A stretch of DNA of 64,000 nucleotides from Pseudoalteromonas undina. Its GTDB lineage: Bacteria; Pseudomonadota; Gammaproteobacteria; Enterobacterales; Alteromonadaceae. The stretch lies in assembly GCF_000238275.3 (NCBI RefSeq), contig NZ_AHCF03000004.1, forward strand, positions 682,001-746,000, read 5' to 3'. The stretch's first letter is position 1. Each line of letters opens with the position of its first letter. Below, one piece after another: positions 56,477 through 64,000 of this stretch. The position numbers and the translations under genes were made by a program. The notes under the pieces were generated by a model, which saw nothing but the letters and a program-made list of their open reading frames with translations, ran no database searches and was not told where the DNA came from.

Positions 56477-58084
56477 ATGAAATTATCTGGCTTATTCAAA
56501 ATCAGCTTAGTGGCTACAGCAATGACACTTGCTGGTTGTGGTGGTGGAGATATTAACGTTACACCTACGACAGTTGATAACAGTGTAGACAATTCAGTGA
56601 CTAACCCAGGTGGTGATAATGGTGGCGATACATTAAGTTGCGCCACATACACATTAGATGGAGCTACATTTACAGGTGAAGCAGAAGGCGTAAACTGTTT
56701 ATACAGCCAAGCATTTGCAAGTAATGCAAAAGAAATTACTAGCTCTTTTGTTATCCCTGCGCTAGATGATGGCGGTGCCCATGTATTTGAAGGTGCTTTA
56801 TTTATAGGTGACGATGTAGACACATCTACAGGCGCTACTATTGATGTTAATGGCCCAACATTGTCTATTGAAGCAGGCGCTACCATTGCGTTTACCAAGC
56901 CTGAGAGTTTTATTCGTATTGCTCGCGGTGCAAATATTGAAGCAATTGGTGAAGTAGATAAGCCAATTATTTTCACAAGTATTAAAGAAGTTGATGGTGA
57001 TGATTCAACAACCGCTCAAATTGGTGATTGGGGTGGCGTTCAGGTAAATGGACGTGGCCATTCTATTCGTTGTACAGCGACTGCTGCGGCACAAGATATG
57101 TGTAATCACTCAGCTGAAGGTATTGTATCTTATTACGGTGGTAATGACCCGCAAGATAGTAGCGGTATATTAAAGCACATTGTTATTAAGTATGCAGGAT
57201 TTGGCGTTGAAGGTGATGAGCTAAATGGTTTAACACTAAATGCTGTTGGCTCAGGCACAACCATTGATTATGTTCATGTACATAATGGTTTTGATGATGG
57301 TATAGAGCTCTTTGGTGGTAGCGTTAACCTTAAACACATCGTTGTTACTGATACAGGCGATGATGGTATTGACTGGGATGAGGGTTGGAAAGGTTACGGA
57401 CAGTACATTCTTGTACGTTCAAATGAATATGGAAATCATGGATTTGAAACAGATGGCGCAAAAGTAGATCCATTATCTGCAGACGCACAAGATTTAGTAA
57501 CGACTGTTTCTAACCCAACTATTGCTAATGCAACCGTTGTTACTACTGGTGATCAAGGTGCTGAAGGGCGTCGTACTGGTGCCGGTATGGAAATGAAAGA
57601 ATGGGGTAAAGCGCAATTAGCTAATATGTTGTTTGTAAACTCATCATCTGTAGATGGTGCTGGCTGTTTTGATTTATATAATGAAAAAGATAAATCAGGA
57701 GATGCCGGTGTGCATGCCAATGCAAACAACGGTGATATTGCATTTGTGAGTTCAATATTTGCGTGTGGTAAGAATTTTGAAGACGTAAACACTCCTTTAA
57801 CAGGTGCGTTAGCAGGTTTTGATATCAATACCTGGTTTACTGGTGGCGAAAATAATCAGCTGATTGGTTTTGCTGATTTTGCAAATGTACTTGGTGCTGA
57901 TGGTGTTTCAACTGCAGCAACTATTACAGATTCACAAGGTACTGCGGTAGCTACAACGGCGAAAGACATGAGTGAAGTTGACTCTTTCTTTACTAACGCA
58001 GGTTATATTGGTGCACTTAAAGAAGGTGAATCAAGTGAATGGGCTGATTTTGTAGCCGCATCTTTACAACGCGCTAGTAATTAA
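56477..58084 (+). CDS. Lipoprotein with beta-helix-like repeats, partner of the downstream receptor
   Basis: This 535-residue protein is anchored by MKLSGLFKISLVATAMTLAGC (lipobox LAGC, Cys at about 21). An acidic, low-complexity linker (VDNSVDNSVTNPGGDNGGD) leads into a long repetitive domain with right-handed beta-helix character: LSIEAGATIAF, GDWGGVQVNGRG, LKHIVIKYAGFGVEG, IDYVHVHNGFDDGIEL, LKHIVVTDTGDDGIDW. No catalytic motif was recognised. It sits directly before a TonB-dependent receptor and after a dedicated TonB operon, so a surface substrate-binding role is likely but unproven. Confidence 0.82.
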   Translation: MKLSGLFKISLVATAMTLAGCGGGDINVTPTTVDNSVDNSVTNPGGDNGGDTLSCATYTLDGATFTGEAEGVNCLYSQAFASNAKEITSSFVIPALDDGGAHVFEGALFIGDDVDTSTGATIDVNGPTLSIEAGATIAFTKPESFIRIARGANIEAIGEVDKPIIFTSIKEVDGDDSTTAQIGDWGGVQVNGRGHSIRCTATAAAQDMCNHSAEGIVSYYGGNDPQDSSGILKHIVIKYAGFGVEGDELNGLTLNAVGSGTTIDYVHVHNGFDDGIELFGGSVNLKHIVVTDTGDDGIDWDEGWKGYGQYILVRSNEYGNHGFETDGAKVDPLSADAQDLVTTVSNPTIANATVVTTGDQGAEGRRTGAGMEMKEWGKAQLANMLFVNSSSVDGAGCFDLYNEKDKSGDAGVHANANNGDIAFVSSIFACGKNFEDVNTPLTGALAGFDINTWFTGGENNQLIGFADFANVLGADGVSTAATITDSQGTAVATTAKDMSEVDSFFTNAGYIGALKEGESSEWADFVAASLQRASN

Positions 58085-58104
58085 TCTAGACCGGCTCTAA
58101 TTAT

Positions 58105-58126
58105 AAGGCGCTATGGCGCCTTTTTT
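58105..58126 (+). terminator. Hairpin terminator between the lipoprotein and receptor genes
   Basis: Stem AAGGCGC / GCGCCTT with loop TATG and a T6 tail. It may partly stop transcription, lowering receptor expression relative to the lipoprotein. Confidence 0.85.
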
Positions 58127-58156
58127 AAGGGAATTTTAGGTTTAGAGGATATAAAT

Positions 58157-60880
58157 ATGAAACATCAAAAGCAGTTTAAAACTAATCTAATAACGTTATC
58201 TCTGCTCTCCCTTTTTTCTTCATTTAATTCTTTCGCTGAACAGGCACAAGAAATAATCAATGAAGAAGCGATAGAAGAAGTTGTTGCAACAGGTACACGC
58301 CTTAAAGGCAGTGCTAGTGCCGTAATTGATGAACGTAAAAATCAGGCATTTGTTGCTGATATAATGGGTTCAGAGCAAATATCTAGAACGGGTGATAGCG
58401 ATGCCGCTTCAGCACTTCGCCGTGTTACAGGCTTATCTTTAGTTAACGATAAGTTTATTTATGTACGCGGTTTAGGTGAGCGTTACTCAAGCGTGCGTTT
58501 AAATGGCGCAGTTGTTCCAAGCCCAGATCTGACCAGAAATGTAATACCACTTGATATTTTCCCATCAAGTATTATTGAGTCTTTAGCTGTTCAAAAAGCC
58601 TATTCACCTAATATGCCTGCGGCTTTTGGTGGTGGTGACGTTAATATCAGGACGAAAAGCATTCCAAGTGATACTTTATTTAAAGTTGAGATTGGTGCTA
58701 GCTATAAAGATACAAACGATGAAGGCTATACATACAATGGCGGCAGTGATGATTGGTTAGGTAAAGACGATGGTACACGCGCCTTACCAGGAGCCGTTAA
58801 AACGGCGCTAAATACCTATATCAATGGCTTGTCTGATATCTCATACAGAAATATAAGAGATGTGGAGTCAAGACGTCAGGGGGCTGATATTGGTCAAGCA
58901 GCTGCAATAGACTTAAATAAAAGTTTATCAAAAGCACTACCAAGAGATTTTGGCTTAGAAAAAGAAAGCTTAAACCCTGATGCAGGCATTAAGGCTGTTT
59001 ATGGCGACCGATTTGATAACTTATTTGGCCTAGACGGATCTTTTGGTTTCTTAGCATCAGTTGCTTATGAAAATGAATGGTCTAATGCAGAGAAGTTTAG
59101 CGCAGTACTTTCTTCTGTTGACGCATCTGAATCTGAATGTTCAAAAGATGACTTTACTTGTTACTCTGCCACAGAGAAAGAAGTATCAACAAAGCATAAT
59201 ATAAAATTAAATAGCTCTCTAAATTTAGGTTATAAAATTGGCGGCCATGATTTAACAGCCACCTATATGATGCTACGGGATACTGAAGATGAAGCTTCTG
59301 TTGCGCTTTATCAAGAGCCTTCAAAGTCATTAAGCATTGATGCTGGGCAATTACAGCGAAGCCACCTAACCTCTTTTGAGGAACGTGAACTTGAAATACT
59401 TCAACTTCGTGGAATGCACAATTTAGAGTGGAGTTTTCTTGAAGGTGTTGGTGTAGATTGGCAATACACTGATTCAACAGCGACGACGAGTATACCTGGC
59501 GAGCTTGAAGTAACGGTGCGTGATGAGTACGCCGATGGCGAATATCAACGTACTTTTTATAATGGCAGTTTAGGTGGCAATCCTTATTTGTATCGATTTG
59601 TTGAGCTAGAAGACGATGTAGAAAACTGGGGCGTTAATGTTAACAAAGTTTTTTACTTTGATAACGCCGAAGTTGAAATCGCGGGCGGCGGCTATTTTGT
59701 TGAAAAAACGCGTGATTACCGCACAGACTTTTTTAACTATCGCTTCAGCCAAACACAGTCTTTAGACTTAGCACAAAGTGAAGAAGAAGCACTGTCAATT
59801 GGTAGCTTCTTTGCTAATGATGCTGTGATCGATTCAACGGATGTAGAGTTATTGTTTCAAGAACCTACAGCCGATGATTACCTAGCAGCGCAAATGATTG
59901 ATGCTTATTACGGCTCTTTTGATATCACTTTTGCTCAAGATTGGCGTTTAAGTGGTGGTGTGCGTTACGAGGACTTCCGCCAAGTTGCTCTCGCTTTTTC
60001 TCGCTCAGCATTCGATCCTGCTTTATTGGCAGATAAATTAAGTGCAGATGCGATAAAACAAGCAAGTGTGATGGAAGATGAGTATTTTACTTCATTATCT
60101 ATGACATATAGTCAGCAGTCGTACCAAGTTCGTTTTGGCTATGGCAGCACGGTTGTTCGTCCTGATTTGCGTGAGCTAAGCCCTGTTCAATTCCAAGATC
60201 CGTTGACTGGTTATCGAACGCTTGGTAATCCATTTTTAGAATCTAGTTACCTAGATAACTTTGATGCACGTATCGAATTTTATATGGACAATGGTGATAA
60301 CTACTCAGTTGGCGCATTCTATAAAGATATAGATAACCCAATCGAAGCATTATTAACCGAAAGTGACGGTCGTTTTACTCTGCAGTTTGATAATGCAGAT
60401 ACAGCTTATGTTTACGGTATAGAAGCTGAATGGTTAACTGAGTTGCATAGTGATTTACTAGGAGGTGCTTTTTTTACTTCTGGTAATTTAACGGTTAGTG
60501 ATTCAGAAGTTGAAATTGCAGAAGAACAGCGCGCCGACCTTACAAATCTAAAGCGACGTATGACTGGCCACTCAAAGTATGTTGCCAACCTACAATTGAA
60601 TTACGATTCGCATGATGGCATGCATCAAGCTTCATTTATTTATAACGTATTTGGTGACCGTATTTTAGCTGCGGGTGTTAACAACTTTGATGACGCTTAC
60701 GAACAACCTTTAAACTCGTTAGACATGGTTTATAGTTACTACCCAACGTTTAATACCACATTAACACTTAAAGTGAAGAATATGTTGGGACAAAACTTTG
60801 AAGTAGAACAAAATGATGTGTTAATTCGTTCTCAAGAAACGCCTAGAGAACTGAGCGTCAGCTTTAGCTACGAGTTTTAA
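58157..60880 (+). CDS. TonB-dependent receptor (907 residues)
   Basis: This outer-membrane transporter has a signal peptide ending near FNSFAEQ, then a TonB-box-like EEVVATGTR (about 41-49). The plug domain (about 50-175) has ALRRVTGLSLVNDKFIYVRGLGERYSS and AAFGGGDVNIRTK. A large beta-barrel ends in FSYEF with a terminal Phe. There is no siderophore-type signature and no Fur box nearby. Its pairing with a beta-helix-like lipoprotein and the adjacent TonB operon suggests uptake of a particular, unknown nutrient. Confidence 0.92.
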   Translation: MKHQKQFKTNLITLSLLSLFSSFNSFAEQAQEIINEEAIEEVVATGTRLKGSASAVIDERKNQAFVADIMGSEQISRTGDSDAASALRRVTGLSLVNDKFIYVRGLGERYSSVRLNGAVVPSPDLTRNVIPLDIFPSSIIESLAVQKAYSPNMPAAFGGGDVNIRTKSIPSDTLFKVEIGASYKDTNDEGYTYNGGSDDWLGKDDGTRALPGAVKTALNTYINGLSDISYRNIRDVESRRQGADIGQAAAIDLNKSLSKALPRDFGLEKESLNPDAGIKAVYGDRFDNLFGLDGSFGFLASVAYENEWSNAEKFSAVLSSVDASESECSKDDFTCYSATEKEVSTKHNIKLNSSLNLGYKIGGHDLTATYMMLRDTEDEASVALYQEPSKSLSIDAGQLQRSHLTSFEERELEILQLRGMHNLEWSFLEGVGVDWQYTDSTATTSIPGELEVTVRDEYADGEYQRTFYNGSLGGNPYLYRFVELEDDVENWGVNVNKVFYFDNAEVEIAGGGYFVEKTRDYRTDFFNYRFSQTQSLDLAQSEEEALSIGSFFANDAVIDSTDVELLFQEPTADDYLAAQMIDAYYGSFDITFAQDWRLSGGVRYEDFRQVALAFSRSAFDPALLADKLSADAIKQASVMEDEYFTSLSMTYSQQSYQVRFGYGSTVVRPDLRELSPVQFQDPLTGYRTLGNPFLESSYLDNFDARIEFYMDNGDNYSVGAFYKDIDNPIEALLTESDGRFTLQFDNADTAYVYGIEAEWLTELHSDLLGGAFFTSGNLTVSDSEVEIAEEQRADLTNLKRRMTGHSKYVANLQLNYDSHDGMHQASFIYNVFGDRILAAGVNNFDDAYEQPLNSLDMVYSYYPTFNTTLTLKVKNMLGQNFEVEQNDVLIRSQETPRELSVSFSYEF

Positions 60881-60926
60881 GTAAAAGCCCAAGGATAGGA
60901 TTTATAACAACGCCTAACTACTTATT

Positions 60927-60955
60927 AGCCCTGTATTTTGTACAGGGCTTTTTTA
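60927..60955 (+). terminator. Rho-independent terminator after the TonB-dependent receptor
   Basis: Stem AGCCCTGTA / TACAGGGCT with loop TTTTG and a T6 tail. Confidence 0.9.
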
Positions 60956-61106
60956 TGTGTATGAAAAATATTTAAGTTACAGTTTATTGACTAGTTTTAG
61001 TGTGCTGGTGGTGTTAGCTTAAGGCTGTAAAAATTAAATCTCACGCAATGAATTTTTAATTTTTAATGTATAGGCTCCTTTTATGAATCAAACAGTGGAA
61101 CAAATA

Positions 61107-62222
61107 ATGAAAAAAGTAGGATTAGTCGGATGGCGCGGCATGGTAGGCTCAGTATTACTAGAGCGAATGAAACAACAACATGATTTTGCACATATCGACA
61201 CCACCTTTTTCACCACCTCACAAGCAGGTCAGCTTGGCCCTGAGTTAGCAGGTCCAGCTAAACCGCTTTTAGATGCTAGTGATATTTCTGAACTTGCAAA
61301 AATGGACATTATTGTGACCTGTCAGGGTGGCGATTATACCAATGCGGTGTACCCCAAATTACGTGAATCGGGTTGGGATGGCTATTGGATAGATGCAGCC
61401 TCTGCGCTGCGTATGAGCGACGACAGTATTATCGTACTTGACCCTGTTAACAAAGATGTCATTGAACAAGGGCTTGAGCAAGGCGTTAAAACCTTTGTAG
61501 GTGGTAACTGCACTGTTTCACTTATGCTACTAGCACTGGGCGGTTTATTTGAGCACGACCTAATTGAATGGGTAAGCCCAATGACTTACCAAGCTGCGTC
61601 GGGCGCCGGTGCGCGAAATATGAAAGAGCTTATTGCCCAAATGGGGGCTATTCATGCAAGTGTCGCACAGCAATTAGATAATCCAAGTTCAGCTATTTTA
61701 GAAATTGATAAAATAGTCAGCGAAAAAATGGCATCGAGTGATTTGCCACAAGACCAATTTGGTGTGCCACTGGCAGGTAGCTTAATCCCATGGATTGATG
61801 TGCCTATGCCAAGCGGTCAATCAAAAGAAGAATGGAAAGCGCAAGTAGAAGCCAACAAAATTTTAGGCTCATCTAAACAGCCTGTGCCTATAGATGGTTT
61901 ATGTGTACGTATTGGTGCAATGCGCTGTCATAGCCAAGCGATGACCATTAAACTACGTGAAGATATTAGTGTAGAAAAAATAGAAGAAATTTTAGCCTCG
62001 CACAATGAGTGGGTTAAAGTTATTCCTAATCAGCGCGACATTACCAGTACCGACTTAACTCCAGTTAAAGTAACCGGTACGCTGAGTATTCCTGTTGGCC
62101 GTATTCGTAAACTCGCTATGGGGCCAAAATACATTAGCGCCTTTACCGTGGGCGATCAGCTTTTATGGGGTGCAGCGGAGCCACTTCGCCGGATGTTACG
62201 AATTATTGTAGACGGTGAGTAA
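61107..62222 (+). CDS. asd: Aspartate-semialdehyde dehydrogenase
   Basis: Asd reduces aspartyl phosphate to the semialdehyde, the branch point to lysine, diaminopimelate, methionine and threonine. From ATG 61107 it has 371 residues, starting [21 protein letters not shown], the NADP-binding motif. The catalytic Cys is in [11 protein letters not shown] (about C135), and the active-site His in GAMRCHSQA (about 274). An ATG eight codons earlier (61083) is also possible. No lysine riboswitch-like leader was seen. Confidence 0.95.
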   Translation: MKKVGLVGWRGMVGSVLLERMKQQHDFAHIDTTFFTTSQAGQLGPELAGPAKPLLDASDISELAKMDIIVTCQGGDYTNAVYPKLRESGWDGYWIDAASALRMSDDSIIVLDPVNKDVIEQGLEQGVKTFVGGNCTVSLMLLALGGLFEHDLIEWVSPMTYQAASGAGARNMKELIAQMGAIHASVAQQLDNPSSAILEIDKIVSEKMASSDLPQDQFGVPLAGSLIPWIDVPMPSGQSKEEWKAQVEANKILGSSKQPVPIDGLCVRIGAMRCHSQAMTIKLREDISVEKIEEILASHNEWVKVIPNQRDITSTDLTPVKVTGTLSIPVGRIRKLAMGPKYISAFTVGDQLLWGAAEPLRRMLRIIVDGE

Positions 62223-62241
62223 TTTTCTAGTTCATCAAGTT

Positions 62242-62269
62242 AAAGGGTTAGCTAATTGCTAACCTTTTT
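62242..62269 (+). terminator. Terminator after asd
   Basis: Stem with core GTTAGC / GCTAAC and a TAATT loop, flanked by A and T runs, about 20 bp past the stop. Confidence 0.75.
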
Positions 62270-62358
62270 ATTGCCTCTTCGAAACATTCTCATATTATTT
62301 CTTGCTCAACCCCCTTAGCCACACTATATTCTTAAGAGTGTTTTTAGAGGTTAACTTC

Positions 62359-64000
62359 ATGAATATATCAAAAAAATTAAAGCTCTCCTTTGCATCTGCA
62401 ATTGCCTTGCCGTTATTAATTATAGCTGCTTTAGTTATTTCCCAAACCAGAGAGCAAGCACTTGATAATTTTTCTCAGTTAAGTGAACGTGAAGCCCGCC
62501 AAGTTGATAATGCAATTACTATGTTTTTTGCTGAAATTGCTAAAAATGTGGACTACTTAGCCTCCCACCAAACGATTAAAAATGCCCGTGAAAACATAAA
62601 AACGCATATGAATGTTGGCACTAAGGTAATGCTTGATCACCCTAACCAAAGTCCTACGGAGCAAGCTGCTTACAGTTTATTTAATCATTTTGGTGAGACT
62701 CACCCTGGGCTTGCTTATATTTACATGGGGAATGAACAAGGTGGTTATATTCAATGGCCAATGGGAAACGTAAACGCCAATTATGATCCTCGTCAGCGCC
62801 CATGGTACAAAACAGCCAAACAAGCGAACGGTAAAACAACCCGTACTAATGCGTATTACTGGGCTGCTGATGATTTAGTGATTGTGTCCACGGTTAAAGC
62901 TATTATTGATAACGGTGAATTAATTGGTGCTCAAGGGATGGATGTTTCATTGGGCGGGCTTACCGATATTATTGCCGATATTAAATTAGGCGAAACAGGT
63001 TACTTAATGTTGATTGAAGACAGCGGCAGTGTGCTGGTGGATGTGAAACACCCAGATTACCGATTCAAAAACCTAGCAGATATTGAGGGGGCTAAATACG
63101 CCGATTTAGCTAAAAATAGCAAAGGCCTGTTTGATGTAGATATTGATGGAAAACAGTATATGGCCAATATTTATACGTCTCCCATTTTAGGTTGGAAGTT
63201 TATTGGGGTGGTAGAAAAGTCTGAGGTAATGAGTGCGGCCAATGCGATGGCGTACACCATTTTAATTATTAGCGCGATATTAATTGCCGTATTTGTTGCG
63301 ATAGCGAGTTATATTTCTAAACTTATTTCTGCTCCAATTGTTGAGGTGAGCGATGGTTTAACTGAAATATCGCAAGGCGGCGGTGATTTAACCCAGCGCT
63401 TAACAATAAAAACCAAAGATGAAACCGCTAAACTAGCCACCAGCTTTAACTTATTTTTAAATTTAATCAGTGAGCTGGTGAAGCAAATCAATGAATGCGC
63501 ACAAAATGTTAGTAAAACCTCATCGCAAACATCATCACAAGCAGCTCAACTAACAAGCTCTACTAGCCAACAACAACAAGCTTTAGAAATGGCGGCAACG
63601 GCTATTAATGAAATGGCTGCCACTGCTAATGAAGTGTCGAGTAGTTGTGCGAATGCGGCCGATTTAGCGGTTCAAACACAACAAGCATCAGATTTAGGGC
63701 AATCGGTTATTACTCAAACCGTAGAAAGTGTGGTGCAGCTCTGTGATGTAATAAATAATGCCTCAGCAGACATTACTCAACTCGATACTGAAAGTGAAAA
63801 TATTATGTCGATTTTGAGTGTTATTCGTGGCATTTCAGAGCAAACCAATTTATTAGCATTGAATGCTGCAATTGAAGCTGCGCGAGCTGGTGAGCATGGG
63901 CGTGGTTTTGCAGTGGTTGCTGATGAAGTTCGTGCGTTATCGCAACGTACTGCAGAGTCGACCGAAGAAGTAGCATCGCAGCTTGATAAGTTACGCACGA
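62359..64000 (+). CDS. Methyl-accepting chemotaxis protein with Cache sensor (cut by right edge)
   Basis: The ATG at 62359 has an AGAGG site 11 bases upstream, and the frame is open to the window end (about 547 residues). TM1 is at about 10-30 ([17 protein letters not shown]). A double-Cache sensor (about 35-295) contains [13 protein letters not shown] and [18 protein letters not shown]2 lies at about 298-320, then HAMP and the signalling domain with tip [39 protein letters not shown]. The last part, including any CheR site, is outside the window. Confidence 0.93.
   Translation, partial: MNISKKLKLSFASAIALPLLIIAALVISQTREQALDNFSQLSEREARQVDNAITMFFAEIAKNVDYLASHQTIKNARENIKTHMNVGTKVMLDHPNQSPTEQAAYSLFNHFGETHPGLAYIYMGNEQGGYIQWPMGNVNANYDPRQRPWYKTAKQANGKTTRTNAYYWAADDLVIVSTVKAIIDNGELIGAQGMDVSLGGLTDIIADIKLGETGYLMLIEDSGSVLVDVKHPDYRFKNLADIEGAKYADLAKNSKGLFDVDIDGKQYMANIYTSPILGWKFIGVVEKSEVMSAANAMAYTILIISAILIAVFVAIASYISKLISAPIVEVSDGLTEISQGGGDLTQRLTIKTKDETAKLATSFNLFLNLISELVKQINECAQNVSKTSSQTSSQAAQLTSSTSQQQQALEMAATAINEMAATANEVSSSCANAADLAVQTQQASDLGQSVITQTVESVVQLCDVINNASADITQLDTESENIMSILSVIRGISEQTNLLALNAAIEAARAGEHGRGFAVVADEVRALSQRTAESTEEVASQLDKLRT

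Noticed and set aside
60956..61106. Possible lysine riboswitch before asd
   Set aside because: The gap after the upstream terminator is only about 150 bp, too short for the usual lysine riboswitch, and no expression-platform hairpin or conserved core was seen.

Overview
The window looks like a chromosomal segment of a marine gammaproteobacterium of the Alteromonadales, most likely Pseudoalteromonas. This rests on low GC, the histidine operon in enterobacterial order (hisGDCBHAFI), the fadD-rnd-minEDC-ycgL neighbourhood shared with E. coli, secreted M4 and M28 peptidases with PPC tails, and several TonB-dependent receptors, chemoreceptors and diguanylate cyclases. No rRNA, tRNA, CRISPR array, prophage or transposase gene was seen.

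Layout. 1-2.9 kb: end of an O-acetylhomoserine sulfhydrylase-like gene, an FMN reductase, a DUF1289/lipoprotein pair, and a decayed extra copy of hisF-hisIE. 3-11.6 kb: a membrane diguanylate cyclase, a two-gene RND efflux unit, and a divergent catalase-like peroxidase with cytochrome b561. 11.6-12.0 kb: a 373-bp element with inverted ends. 12.0-19.3 kb: the intact his operon on the minus strand, with a leader peptide carrying five consecutive His codons and an attenuator. 19.5-24.3 kb: a small orphan gene and two secreted peptidases. 24.4-37.9 kb: housekeeping genes (yoaA, tsaB, alkaline phosphatase, alpha/beta hydrolase, fadD, rnd, minCDE, ycgL, a lytic transglycosylase, a GbsR-type regulator divergent from adhP). 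38-47 kb: a siderophore receptor with a Fur box, an amidohydrolase, a DUF885 lipoprotein, ycgN, an RNA methyltransferase, a truncated second copy of the inverted-end element, and an M1 peptidase lipoprotein. 47-51 kb: an overlapping chemoreceptor, diguanylate cyclase and FrnE-like gene set. 51-61 kb: a six-gene accessory TonB system (DUF3450, long ExbB/TtpC-like, ExbB, ExbD, TonB, TPR), then a beta-helix-like lipoprotein and a large TonB-dependent receptor. 61-64 kb: asd and a chemoreceptor cut by the right edge.

Three points stand out. First, the decayed hisF-hisIE copy differs from the intact genes mostly at synonymous positions, so it looks like a remnant of a diverged his allele rather than a recent local duplicate. 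Its outer edge coincides with the end of the inverted-end element beside the intact operon. Second, the accessory TonB operon and the lipoprotein/receptor pair each have upstream 7-bp CTGTCAT-type half-sites at multiples of 11 bp, like Pho boxes. This suggests, but does not prove, a phosphate-starvation uptake system. Third, good operator candidates lie upstream of the M4 peptidase (32-bp imperfect palindrome) and between the GbsR-type regulator and adhP (8-bp arms, 6-bp spacer).
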